A stretch of DNA of 64,000 nt from Haloimpatiens sp042688525 (GTDB lineage Bacteria > Bacillota > Clostridia > Clostridiales > Clostridiaceae). The position numbers were made by a program, and so were the translations under genes. Below are positions 43,544 to 52,373 of this stretch, piece by piece. Location: positions 310,001 to 374,000 of the forward strand of contig NZ_JBHWAB010000001.1 of NCBI RefSeq assembly GCF_042688525.2. The letters are read 5' to 3'. The first letter of the stretch is position 1, and each line of letters starts with the position of its first letter. The notes beneath the pieces were generated by a model. It saw only the letters and a program-made list of their open reading frames with translations, was not told where the DNA came from and searched no databases.

Positions 43544-44782
43544 ATGCGACTATATGAGGATAAAGATGTGATTGATTTATTATACAAACTTGATGAAAAA
43601 ATAAATGAAAATTTGAATATATATTGGCCTAATTTTAATAAGTTACCTATAGCATTATACAATAATAAAAAAGTTTTTTTAATTAATCATAAGAATCCAC
43701 CTAAGAGTTTTACAAATGAGAATAATGTATTTATAGGACCTTGGGATAGTAGATTTACAGGGAATACAGCTATTTCATTAAATAATTATATTACTGGTAT
43801 ATTAAATATAACAATAATTACTCCATTAACTTCATTTGAAAAAATATATTCTTTAGTTATTCATGAATTATTTCATGGTGTTCAGATAATAAATAAGGAT
43901 AAAAGGTTTGTTCAAGAAATGATATATATACAATATCCTATTTTAAGAGATAATATTGAATTAAGAAATAGAGAGAGAGAATATTTATTAAGATCAGTAT
44001 TTGAAAAAGATGGACAAATACAAAAACAATTAATTGGTATGTTTAAGTTTTGCAGAGAAAAGAGGAAAAAATATATAGGAGAATATATTAATTATGAATT
44101 AGCAGTTGAGAGTATAGAAGGTACAGCTACATATGTAGAATATAAAGCATTTTCAGATGTTAGTTGTTTATCAGATGAATATATATTATCAAAATTTATT
44201 CAAAAACTGGAAGTAGATAATACTATATTGAGTAATTTAAGAATAAGCTGCTATTCATCAGGTGCAGCTTTATGTATTTTGTTAGATGATTTATGTCCAA
44301 ATTGGAAAGGTGAGTATACAAAATCTTCATTGTATCTTTATGATTTTTTTATCAATAAAGTACGTAGTAAGGAAATAGTAGTGAAAATCGATGATTATTC
44401 TTGTACAAAATATTTAATCAAAAAAGATGGAGAATATAAACAAAAAGAATTTGAAAAATTTAACAATAAAGACGGATTTAAAATCATATTGAAAGGAAAT
44501 ATGGTACTAGAAGGGACCGATCCTATAAATATAATTGTATCGGATAATATGATTTTACATAAGCATTTTATTAAATTTATTACTAGTAGACATCAATTTA
44601 TTTTGAAAGTACCTGTGTTGTCTAGAAAAGGGGAAAAAATATATAATATTACACAAATCGAATTTTTTGTACATACTGAACCTGTACAGAAAGAAGATAA
44701 TATTCTTGTTGAATATTTAGGAGATGTAAGAGCAAAAATGATGAGATATGGTGAAAATTTTTATATAGATTTAGAAGAATAA
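43544..44782 (+). CDS. Putative zinc metallopeptidase-like protein, unknown family
   Basis: A 412-residue protein with HELFHG in the context YSLVIHELFHGVQII (about residues 100-115), a good HExxH zinc-peptidase motif. About 85 residues later comes LAVESIEGTATYVEY, where a Glu could be the third zinc ligand as in gluzincins. No signal peptide is seen, so a cytoplasmic location is likely. The C-terminal third is strand-rich and has no recognised domain. The start at 43544 is fixed by AAGGGGGG; an upstream in-frame ATG at 43493 has no site. It stands alone between two terminators. Activity and substrate are unknown. Confidence 0.75.
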   Translation: MRLYEDKDVIDLLYKLDEKINENLNIYWPNFNKLPIALYNNKKVFLINHKNPPKSFTNENNVFIGPWDSRFTGNTAISLNNYITGILNITIITPLTSFEKIYSLVIHELFHGVQIINKDKRFVQEMIYIQYPILRDNIELRNREREYLLRSVFEKDGQIQKQLIGMFKFCREKRKKYIGEYINYELAVESIEGTATYVEYKAFSDVSCLSDEYILSKFIQKLEVDNTILSNLRISCYSSGAALCILLDDLCPNWKGEYTKSSLYLYDFFINKVRSKEIVVKIDDYSCTKYLIKKDGEYKQKEFEKFNNKDGFKIILKGNMVLEGTDPINIIVSDNMILHKHFIKFITSRHQFILKVPVLSRKGEKIYNITQIEFFVHTEPVQKEDNILVEYLGDVRAKMMRYGENFYIDLEE

Positions 44783-44927
44783 ATTGTATTATTAAGTTGA
44801 ATATGTATATTAATAATCAAAATTTCAAAATATATATTAAAATTTTATTAATATATTAAATTTGTATTAAAAATTGTAGAAATTGTAAAGTAATAAGTAT
44901 ATAATATATATTTGGGTAGTTTTATTG

Positions 44928-44955
44928 ACCACGTTTTTTAATGTGGTTTTTTTAT
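44928..44955 (+). terminator. Terminator between the metallopeptidase-like gene and radA
   Basis: ACCACGTT and AATGTGGT pair over eight positions (one G-T) with a TTTT loop, followed by seven T. Confidence 0.8.
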
Positions 44956-44986
44956 TTGAAATATGTGCAAAATAGGAGATATATGA

Positions 44987-46345
44987 ATGGGTAAAATTAA
45001 GAATTTTTTTGTATGTGAGAAATGTGGTTATGAAAGTGCAAGATGGATGGGAAAATGTCCAGAGTGTGGAGCATGGAATACTATGGTAGAAGAAGTTCGA
45101 GATACATCTCGTAACAATAAAGTAGTACAAGATAATAATTTGAGTATACCTAAAAGTATAGTTGATATAAAATCTAGTGAATATGAAAGATATGATACGG
45201 GAATAAAAGAATTAAATAGAGTATTAGGGGGAGGACTTGTAAAGGGATCTTTAACATTGATTTCAGGAGATCCTGGAATAGGTAAGTCTACTCTTCTTTT
45301 ACAAAGTGCTAGCAGTATTGCAAAACAATATGGTAAAGTATTATATGTGTCTGGTGAGGAATCTGAAGAACAAATAAAAATGAGAGGAAATAGACTTAAA
45401 GTAATGTTTCCTAATCTTTTTATTGTATCTGAAACTAATATAGATATTATTAAGAAACATGTAGATTCTATTAGACCTGTGTTTGTAATAATTGATTCGA
45501 TTCAAACCCTATACAATTCACAATTTTCTTCAGCGCCTGGAAGTGTATCACAGGTAAGAGAATGTTCAAATGAACTTATGAGACTGGCTAAAAATACAAA
45601 TATTTGCTTTTTTATAGTGGCACATGTAACAAAACAAGGAGAGTTGGCAGGACCTAGAGTTTTAGAACATATGGTAGATACTGTTTTATATTTTGAGGGA
45701 GAAAGAACTCAAGAATTTAGAGTACTCAGAACTATGAAAAATCGTTTTGGTACAACAAGTGAAATAGGAGTTTTCGAAATGAGTGAAATAGGGCTTAAGG
45801 AAATACTAAATCCATCCGAAGTATTTTTAGAAGAGACTAATTTCAATCAAGAAGGTTCATCAGTTATAGGCATAATGGAAGGTACAAGACCTTTGTTGGT
45901 TGAAATACAAGCACTTGTAAGTGAAACTAAAGCAGTTATGCCTAGAAGAACGGCTGTAGGTGTTGATACATCAAGATTAAATTTAATTTTAGCTGTTTTA
46001 GAAAAAAAATTAAGAATACCTTTTTATAATTGTGATGTATATGTAAATGTAGTTGGAGGGTTAAGTATTGACGGAACATTTGGAGATTTAGGATTAGCAT
46101 TAGCATTGGTATCAAGTGCTAGAGGAAAGCAATTTAAACTAAATAGAATGGCTATAGTAGGAGAAGTGGGTTTAACATCAGAAGTTAGACCAGTAGCTTA
46201 TTGCGAAAAATTAGTAAATGAAGCAAGTAAGATGGGATTTCAAAACATTATTGTACCATACAGAAATGTGGAAAAAATAAGTAATGATAAAATAAATTTA
46301 CTGGGAGTAACGTCGTTAAGAGAAGCTATTAGTAAAGTTTTTTAG
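44987..46345 (+). CDS. radA: DNA repair protein RadA
   Basis: Branch-migration helicase acting with RecA in recombinational repair. The 452-residue protein has a zinc finger (CEKC and CPEC at residues about 8-25). A RecA-like ATPase domain has Walker A GDPGIGKST (about 93-101) and the RadA-specific KNRFG motif (about 250). The C-terminal Lon-like domain is present (PRRTAVGVDTSRLNLILAVL onward). The start follows AGGAGATAT. It is directly followed by disA, a conserved pair in Firmicutes. Confidence 0.96.
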   Translation: MGKIKNFFVCEKCGYESARWMGKCPECGAWNTMVEEVRDTSRNNKVVQDNNLSIPKSIVDIKSSEYERYDTGIKELNRVLGGGLVKGSLTLISGDPGIGKSTLLLQSASSIAKQYGKVLYVSGEESEEQIKMRGNRLKVMFPNLFIVSETNIDIIKKHVDSIRPVFVIIDSIQTLYNSQFSSAPGSVSQVRECSNELMRLAKNTNICFFIVAHVTKQGELAGPRVLEHMVDTVLYFEGERTQEFRVLRTMKNRFGTTSEIGVFEMSEIGLKEILNPSEVFLEETNFNQEGSSVIGIMEGTRPLLVEIQALVSETKAVMPRRTAVGVDTSRLNLILAVLEKKLRIPFYNCDVYVNVVGGLSIDGTFGDLGLALALVSSARGKQFKLNRMAIVGEVGLTSEVRPVAYCEKLVNEASKMGFQNIIVPYRNVEKISNDKINLLGVTSLREAISKVF

Positions 46346-46361
46346 GGTAGGGTGAGTAAAA

Positions 46362-47426
46362 GTGAGATTTAATAAGGATAAAGAGTTAATGAATATTTTA
46401 AGAATAATGGCACCAGGTACGCAGCTTCGTGAGGGATTAGAAAATATTTTAAGAGCTAAAACAGGTGGACTTATAGTATTGAGTGATAGTGAGGAAATAT
46501 TGCAACTTGTAGATGGGGGATTTAATATTAATTCTGAATATAGTCCTTCATATGTGTATGAGCTTGCAAAAATGGATGGAGCTATTGTAATAAGTAGTGA
46601 TTTAAAGAGTATATTGTATGCAAATGCTCAACTTATTCCAGATTCTTCAATTCCTACATTTGAAACAGGTACTAGGCATAGAACAGCACATAGAGTAGCT
46701 AGACAGACAGGTGCTATAGTTGTAGCCATTTCACAAAGAAGAAATGTTATAACTTTATACAAAGGAAAAATAAAATATGTTTTAAGAGATAGCAGTATAA
46801 TTCTTGCAAGAGCCAATCAGGCACTTCAAACATTAGAAAAATATGTTTCAGTACTTGATAGGGTTTTAAGCAATTTAAATTTATTAGAATTCCAGGATTT
46901 GGTTACTCTATTTGACGTTGTAACAGCTATTCAAAGGACTGAGATGGTTATGAGAATAGTTGGTGAAATTGAGATGTATATATATGAATTAGGAAATGAA
47001 GGTAGATTAATATCTATGCAGTTAAATGAACTTATAAAAGATGTTGAAGAAGATGGAATATTATTAATAAGAGACTATTGTGAAAGTGATATGGATTATA
47101 ATGAAATCTATAAGCATCTCCAAAATATGTCTTCAGAAGAGTTACTTGATTTAGATGCTATCTCAAAATTATTAGGCTACACAGGAGTTCCATTAGTAGA
47201 TACATTAATATCTCCTAGAGGATACAGAATGCTTAATAAAATACCTAGAATCCCTGTCAATGTAATTGAAAACTTAGTTATTAATTTCAAAGAACTAAAG
47301 GCTATTATGGAAGCTAACTATGAGCAATTAGATAGTGTAGAAGGCATAGGAGAAGCAAGGGCAAAGGCTATAAGAAATGGATTAAGAAGATTAAGAGAAC
47401 AGTTTATGCTTGATAAACAATTATAG
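46362..47426 (+). CDS. disA: DNA integrity scanning diadenylate cyclase DisA
   Basis: Makes cyclic di-AMP from two ATP and pauses at branched DNA. The 354-residue protein has the DAC domain with DGA (residues 72-74) and RHRTAH (105-110), both catalytic motifs intact. A helical linker and a C-terminal helix-hairpin-helix DNA-binding domain (LDSVEGIGEARAKAIRNGL) follow. The start is GTG at 46362 after AGGGTGAG, 16 bases from radA. The RadA-DisA link is functionally sensible because RadA-bound branched DNA inhibits DisA (family knowledge). A perfect 34-base palindrome follows. Confidence 0.96.
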   Translation: MRFNKDKELMNILRIMAPGTQLREGLENILRAKTGGLIVLSDSEEILQLVDGGFNINSEYSPSYVYELAKMDGAIVISSDLKSILYANAQLIPDSSIPTFETGTRHRTAHRVARQTGAIVVAISQRRNVITLYKGKIKYVLRDSSIILARANQALQTLEKYVSVLDRVLSNLNLLEFQDLVTLFDVVTAIQRTEMVMRIVGEIEMYIYELGNEGRLISMQLNELIKDVEEDGILLIRDYCESDMDYNEIYKHLQNMSSEELLDLDAISKLLGYTGVPLVDTLISPRGYRMLNKIPRIPVNVIENLVINFKELKAIMEANYEQLDSVEGIGEARAKAIRNGLRRLREQFMLDKQL

Positions 47427-47429
47427 TCT

Positions 47430-47463
47430 AATATAGCACAAAATAATTATTTTGTGCTATATT
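47430..47463. terminator. Bidirectional terminator between disA and the convergent gene
   Basis: A perfect palindrome: AATATAGCACAAAATAA followed by TTATTTTGTGCTATATT. It sits between two convergent stops, 3 bases after disA and 5 before the other gene's end. Confidence 0.8.
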
Positions 47464-47468
47464 ATATA

Positions 47469-47867
47469 TTATTTTAGTGAAAATTTTCCTAGTGTATTAA
47501 TTCTGTTATATTCTTTCAAAAGAATGTCATACAAATTTAAATCCAATGTATTACAAAGAGAAAATAGATAGAAAAAATTATTGCCGATTTCTTTTTCTAA
47601 AACTTCTCTACAGTTTTCACACATTTCACCCTTTATGTGTGTTTCTAAATAGTTTTGTAAATTTTTATTATCTATACTATCATTTGGTAATTTCTGTCTC
47701 CCCGCTTCTATTTGTATACAACCACAATTAGTTACAGATTTAGCAATAGCTCTATTTATTCTGGCTTCAGATTCTTGAAGTTTAGTCATTATATCTAAAA
47801 TACTTTTATGCCTTAATAAAGACTCTGATACAGAATTTTGGAAATCATCAAAAATAATGTCTTTCAT
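47469..47867 (-). CDS. Protein of unknown function with paired cysteines
   Basis: A 132-residue protein I cannot assign. The start ATG (47867-47865) is fixed by an AAGGAG site (minus, 47882-47877). The longer frame from a GTG at 47948 runs through a consensus promoter and is rejected. It is largely helical and charged. A CGC motif (in VTNCGCIQIEAG) and a CENC motif (in MCENCREVL) could bind a metal together. The end NRINTLGKF is tidy and looks conserved. It is convergent with disA and shares its terminator. Confidence 0.75.
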   Translation of the reverse strand: MKDIIFDDFQNSVSESLLRHKSILDIMTKLQESEARINRAIAKSVTNCGCIQIEAGRQKLPNDSIDNKNLQNYLETHIKGEMCENCREVLEKEIGNNFFYLFSLCNTLDLNLYDILLKEYNRINTLGKFSLK

Positions 47868-47912
47868 TGAGTTCAACTCCTTACAAAAATTTGGAATAGA
47901 CTTCTTAATGTA

Positions 47913-47942
47913 ATTATAATTTTTTTCAGACAATTTTGTCAA
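47913..47942 (-). promoter_or_regulatory. Promoter of the minus-strand gene ending at 47469
   Basis: On the minus strand, TTGACA (47942-47937), 18-base spacer, TATAAT (47918-47913): both boxes perfect. It lies 46 bases upstream of the start codon. Confidence 0.85.
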
Positions 47943-47948
47943 TAACAC

Positions 47949-48229
47949 TAAAGATTAAATTTTAAGTTTAAATATATGATAAACTAAATTAAAAATAAAT
48001 TATAGGGGGAATTTATTTATCAAAATATTGTAAGTAAACATACTTGGACTTTCAAAGAGATTTATTAAAATACACATAAGACATTGTTTATTTAAAATTA
48101 ATTTTCAATTTGTTCATTTAATTATTATTGAAATAAAAATATTATTAATATATATTAATTATTATAGGATTGAAAAATATTGAATATGCTAATACTTATA
48201 ATATAATTCATTTTAGGGAGGTGAAAGTA
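47949..48229. other. Divergent intergenic region upstream of yacL
   Basis: AT-rich. A plus-strand promoter TTGAAA (48128-48133), 17-base spacer, TATATT (48151-48156) fits yacL. A strong-looking AGGGGGAA at about 48004-48011 has no usable start codon behind it. Nothing else is recognisable. Confidence 0.5.
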
Positions 48230-49327
48230 ATGTTAAAGAAAATTTTAAGAGGGTTATTTACTATAACGGGAACAATAATAGGATATATTATTGGAAAAAC
48301 ATTATTAGAAACTAATTATTTTAGTAAAATTGATTATTTTAAATCAAATGCTATTCTTGCAGCTAGTTTTTTAATCTTTTGTGTAGTATTATTTGGACTT
48401 ATAATGTTTTTAATTTCTCCATTGATAAACTCTATCATAATGAAAGCTATGGAGTACATAGAAAATAGGTTTCAAAAGCTTTCTGCTAATGAAATTTTAT
48501 TTGGTACTGGAGGAGCAATTGTAGGACTTATAATTTCAGCACTTATAACACCTTACTTTTCAAATTTTGGTGTATTAGGAACTATTGCGGCTATACTTTT
48601 GGCAATAATTATGGCAGCTCTTGGTATTAACATTGCAACAAGAAAAAGAGAAGATATCATTGGATTTTTTTCGAATTTGAGAAAACCCAATACTGCTAAA
48701 GATAAAAAACAAAAAAATGTATTTAAAGGCACTCCTAAGGTTTTAGATACTTCTGTAATTATAGATGGAAGGATATTAGATATTTGTCAAACAGGTTTTG
48801 TAGAAGGCGCTTTAGTAATTCCTAATTTTGTTTTAGCAGAATTAAGACATATTGCAGATTCCTCAGATTCTTTGAAAAGAAATAGAGGAAGAAGGGGACT
48901 TGACATATTAAATAAAATTCAAAAAGAATTAGATATAGAAGTACAAATATCTGAGAAGGATTTCCCTGAGATAGATGAAGTAGATAGTAAATTATTAAAA
49001 CTTGCACAGGTTTTAGGGGGGAAAGTAGTAACTAATGACTTTAACTTAAATAAAGTTGCTAAGTTCCAAGGAGTAGCTGTGTTAAATATTAATGAATTGG
49101 CTAACGCTGTTAAACCTATGGTATTACCAGGAGAAGAAATGGTTATACAAATAGTAAAAGATGGTAAAGAATCTGGCCAAGGTATAGGATATTTAGATGA
49201 TGGAACTATGATTGTAGTAGAAGGCGGAAGAAAATTTATAGGAGAAACTAAACGAGTAATAGTTACTTCTGTACTTCAGACAGCTGCTGGAAGAATGATT
49301 TTTGCTAAACAAAAGGATGAAAATTAA
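48230..49327 (+). CDS. Membrane-anchored PIN/TRAM domain protein (YacL family)
   Basis: The 365-residue protein has four N-terminal hydrophobic segments (about residues 1-150). A PIN nuclease-like domain follows, starting VLDTSVIIDGRI with acidic metal-binding residues (Asp of LDTS, Glu of LAELRH, Asp of VTNDFN). A C-terminal TRAM domain (PGEEMVIQIVKDGKESGQGIG) would bind RNA. The role is not established; membrane-linked RNA cleavage is the family inference. The start at 48230 is set by GGGAGGTG; a frame opening at 48170 lacks a site. It precedes ispD, a conserved neighbourhood. Confidence 0.9.
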   Translation: MLKKILRGLFTITGTIIGYIIGKTLLETNYFSKIDYFKSNAILAASFLIFCVVLFGLIMFLISPLINSIIMKAMEYIENRFQKLSANEILFGTGGAIVGLIISALITPYFSNFGVLGTIAAILLAIIMAALGINIATRKREDIIGFFSNLRKPNTAKDKKQKNVFKGTPKVLDTSVIIDGRILDICQTGFVEGALVIPNFVLAELRHIADSSDSLKRNRGRRGLDILNKIQKELDIEVQISEKDFPEIDEVDSKLLKLAQVLGGKVVTNDFNLNKVAKFQGVAVLNINELANAVKPMVLPGEEMVIQIVKDGKESGQGIGYLDDGTMIVVEGGRKFIGETKRVIVTSVLQTAAGRMIFAKQKDEN

Positions 49328-49357
49328 ATAAGTGTATATGATCGAGAGAGGATTAAT

Positions 49358-50050
49358 ATGAAAAGGACGTGTGCAATTATCTTAGCTGCAGGTAAAGGAA
49401 ATAGAATGAACAAAGGCATAAATAAGCAATATATAAAGCTTAAAAATAAGCCTATACTATATTACACATTAAAAGCATTTTTGAAAAGTGAATTAATAGA
49501 TGATGTTATTGTAGTAGCAGCTCAAGATGAAATAGACTATTGCAGAAGAGAAGTTGTGGAAAAGTATAATATGTGTAAAGTTTCTAAGATTATTGAAGGT
49601 GGATTGCAAAGACAAGACTCTGTATTGAATGGACTTAAGGCTGTTAAAAACTGTGATATAGTATTAATTCATGATGGTGCAAGACCATTTATAAACGAAT
49701 TTATCATAAAAAATGCAATAAAATATGCTAAATTGTATGGTGCAAGTGCTTGTGGAGTTTCACCTAAAGATACAATAAAAATAAAATGTAATGATGGATT
49801 TTCACATAGTACTTTAAAAAGAGAAGAGTTATTTTGTGTTCAGACACCTCAAAGTTTTAGATATGATTTAATATTAGAATGCCATAAAAAAATAAAAAAA
49901 CAAAATATAAATGTTACAGATGATACAATGGTTGTGGAAAGATATGGACATAAGGTATATCTTTATGAAGGAAGTTATGATAATATTAAAATAACTACTC
50001 CAGAAGATTTGGTAATAGCACAAAATCTATTAGATAAAGTAAGCTATTGA
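49358..50050 (+). CDS. ispD: 2-C-methyl-D-erythritol 4-phosphate cytidylyltransferase
   Basis: Third enzyme of the MEP isoprenoid pathway: joins CTP and methylerythritol phosphate. The 230-residue protein has the nucleotide-binding start AIILAAGKGNRMNKGINKQY, then GGLQRQDSVLNGL, VLIHDGARPFI and the C-terminal VTDDTMVVERYGHKV, all classic IspD motifs. The start follows GAGAGAGGATTAAT. The stop codon overlaps the -35 box of the proS promoter. Confidence 0.95.
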   Translation: MKRTCAIILAAGKGNRMNKGINKQYIKLKNKPILYYTLKAFLKSELIDDVIVVAAQDEIDYCRREVVEKYNMCKVSKIIEGGLQRQDSVLNGLKAVKNCDIVLIHDGARPFINEFIIKNAIKYAKLYGASACGVSPKDTIKIKCNDGFSHSTLKREELFCVQTPQSFRYDLILECHKKIKKQNINVTDDTMVVERYGHKVYLYEGSYDNIKITTPEDLVIAQNLLDKVSY

Positions 50051-50075
50051 CAGAATACAGTATAATGGGTATATT
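50047..50075 (+). promoter_or_regulatory. Promoter of proS, overlapping the ispD stop codon
   Basis: TTGACA (50047-50052), 17-base spacer, TATATT (50070-50075). The TGA of ispD lies inside the -35 box. The T-box leader begins about 25 bases later. Confidence 0.82.
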
Positions 50076-50097
50076 ATATTAGTAACTGAATAGTTAG

Positions 50098-50280
50098 CTA
50101 TGATGAAGATTAGTAGAAACTGCTTGCAGAGAGAAGATCCTTGGCTGTAAGATCTTCAATAGTTTTGAACCTACTTCGGAGCTGTAGTTAAAAACTACCG
50201 GAAGATACCGTTATATGATTAAGAAAAAACTTAGGTGGTACCGCGATTTAACTCGCCCTAAAATAGGGCGAGTTTTTTTA
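50098..50280 (+). promoter_or_regulatory. T-box leader of proS (proline-responsive)
   Basis: Stem I contains AGTAG and the K-turn region AGAGAGAAG. The specifier region GAACCTACTT has CCT (Pro) at 50170-50172. The T-box sequence TGGTACCGCG is at 50236-50245. A strong terminator follows: AACTCGCCCTA (50250-50260) pairs with TAGGGCGAGTT (50264-50274), then T. By family knowledge, uncharged tRNA-Pro prevents the terminator. Confidence 0.92.
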
Positions 50281-50528
50281 TTTATTAAGGAAAATTTTAT
50301 TAAACATACTTTCACAAAATATAATGAAAGCTAGTTTTAGTAGGGAATTATAAATTTTTCAAGAAAAATATTGTTTTAAGATTAAGTAAATTTAGTACAT
50401 AGTAAGTTTGTGCAAAATTGAACTATATAAATTTATAATTTCTTACTGAGGTGAAAGATTTTTTATGCAATAAATGCATTTGTTCTATGTTTAAGAAAAA
50501 GTAGGAAAAATAAGGAGGAAAATAAATT
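50281..50528. other. Untranslated region between the proS T-box terminator and proS
   Basis: About 250 AT-rich bases without a gene. Near 50459-50500 is a segment (TTTTTTATGCAATA..TGC..TTTGTTCT) very similar to 43402-43440, upstream of the metallopeptidase-like gene. Otherwise nothing is recognisable. Confidence 0.4.
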
Positions 50529-52238
50529 ATGAGAATGTCAAATATGCTTATAAGTACATTGAGAGAAATTCCAAAAGAAGCAGAAATACCAAGTCATCAG
50601 TTAATGCTTAGAGCAGGAATGATGAAAAAGATGGCATCAGGAGTATATAATTTTATGCCACTTGGATTAAGAGTTATAAAAAAGATAGAAAATATAGTTA
50701 GAGAAGAAATGGATAATGCTGGAGCACAGGAATTTTTAGCTTCTGCAGTTATACCATCAGAATTATGGAAAGAGTCTGGAAGATGGGAAGTTTTTGGACC
50801 GGAAATGTTTAAGTTAAAAGATAGAAATGAAAGAGAGTTTTGTTTAGGACCTACACATGAAGAAGTATTTACAGATATAGCTAGAAATGAGATAAATTCA
50901 TATAAACAATTACCATTAAATCTTTATCAAATTCAAACAAAATATAGAGATGAAAGAAGACCTAGATTTGGAGTAATGAGATCAAGAGAATTTATAATGA
51001 AAGATGCTTATAGTTTTGACAAAGATAATAAAGGATTAGATATATCATATAATAAGATGTATGAGGCTTATAAGAAAATATTTACAAGATGTGAATTGGA
51101 ATACAGTTGCGTTGAAGCGGATTCAGGTGCAATGGGAGGAGCAGGTTCTGCAGAATTTATGGTGAAATCAGCTATAGGTGAAGATGAAGTAGTATTCTGC
51201 AGTAGTTGTGATTATGCAGCAAATGTAGAAAAGGCAACAGCTACTCCAGAAATAAGTGAAGAAGAAGAAATGATGGAATTAAAGAAAGTAGAAACACCAA
51301 ATGTTAGAACTATTGAAGAATTAGTTAAATTTTTTAGTACTACTTCTAAGAAATTTGCTAAGACTTTGATATATAGAGCTGATGATAGAGTTATTGGTGT
51401 TATGGTAAGAGGAGATAGAGAGGTAAATGAAATAAAAGTTAGTAATGCAATAGGTGGAGCTGTAGAATTTGAGATGGCAGATGTTGAAACTGTTAAGCAA
51501 GCAACAAATGCTCAAGTTGGTTTTGCAGGTCCTATAGGAATAAAAGTAGATGAATTGTTAGTAGATGAAGAAGTTAAAAATATGTATAACTTCATAGTAG
51601 GAGGAAATGAGACTGGATACCACTATGTTAATGTGAATTATGGTAGAGATTTTGAAGGGAAAGTTGGAGATTTTAGAAAAGTAGTTGAAGGAGAAAAATG
51701 CCCAAGATGTGGAAAACCTATTACAATAGCTAGAGGAATAGAAGTAGGACATATTTTTAAATTAGGTACTAAATATTCAGAATCAATGGGTGCAACATTT
51801 ATTGATGAAGATGGAAGTCCAAAACCATTAATTATGGGATGCTATGGTATAGGGGTAAATAGAACTATGGCAGCTGTAATTGAACAGCATTATGATGAAA
51901 ATGGAGTAGTTTGGCCATTATCAGTAGCTCCATATCATGTTGTAGTAGTTCCAGCAGTTTATAAGAAAGAGGAACAAATGAAAGCTGCTGAAGAAATTTA
52001 CAATAAATTAAAAGAATTAGGAATAGAAGTACTTTTAGATGATAGAAAAGAAAGAGCAGGCGTTAAGTTTAAAGATGCTGATTTAATCGGAATACCAGTG
52101 AGAATAACAGTAGGTAAAAGAATTTCTGATGGAGAAGTTGAATTTAAATTAAGAAGTGGTAAAGAACCGGATGTAATAAAGGTAGAAGATGTTGTATCTA
52201 AGGTAAAAGAAGTTTTAGATAAATGCAGCATAAAATAA
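50529..52238 (+). CDS. proS: Prolyl-tRNA synthetase, bacterial type
   Basis: Charges tRNA-Pro. The 569-residue protein is the long bacterial form: class II core with motif 2 around TKYRDERRPRFGVMRSREF. An inserted YbaK-like editing domain (about residues 225-390) clears mis-charged alanine. Motif 3 is GCYGIGVNRTMAAV, and the C-terminal anticodon-binding domain contains VLLDDRKERAGVKFKDADL. The start follows AAGGAGGAAAATAAATT. The Pro-specific T-box upstream supports the identity. A perfect-stem terminator follows. Confidence 0.97.
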   Translation: MRMSNMLISTLREIPKEAEIPSHQLMLRAGMMKKMASGVYNFMPLGLRVIKKIENIVREEMDNAGAQEFLASAVIPSELWKESGRWEVFGPEMFKLKDRNEREFCLGPTHEEVFTDIARNEINSYKQLPLNLYQIQTKYRDERRPRFGVMRSREFIMKDAYSFDKDNKGLDISYNKMYEAYKKIFTRCELEYSCVEADSGAMGGAGSAEFMVKSAIGEDEVVFCSSCDYAANVEKATATPEISEEEEMMELKKVETPNVRTIEELVKFFSTTSKKFAKTLIYRADDRVIGVMVRGDREVNEIKVSNAIGGAVEFEMADVETVKQATNAQVGFAGPIGIKVDELLVDEEVKNMYNFIVGGNETGYHYVNVNYGRDFEGKVGDFRKVVEGEKCPRCGKPITIARGIEVGHIFKLGTKYSESMGATFIDEDGSPKPLIMGCYGIGVNRTMAAVIEQHYDENGVVWPLSVAPYHVVVVPAVYKKEEQMKAAEEIYNKLKELGIEVLLDDRKERAGVKFKDADLIGIPVRITVGKRISDGEVEFKLRSGKEPDVIKVEDVVSKVKEVLDKCSIK

Positions 52239-52253
52239 TAAGTAGGATGGTAA

Positions 52254-52288
52254 AAAACAATGACATGCATTTTGCATGTCATTGTTTT
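52254..52288 (+). terminator. Terminator after proS
   Basis: Perfect 16-base-pair stem: AAAACAATGACATGCA and its inverse, loop TTT. Confidence 0.9.
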
Positions 52289-52373
52289 AAAAATTTTATA
52301 AGTTTATTTGTAACTTGGACAAGTGTATATTAAAATTAATAGGAGAGATGTTTTTTTACAGGAGGGTATGTTT

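Noticed and set aside
47868..47948. 27-residue N-terminal extension of the gene ending at 47469.
   Set aside because: The extension is a promoter sequence; a proper ribosome site supports the downstream ATG.
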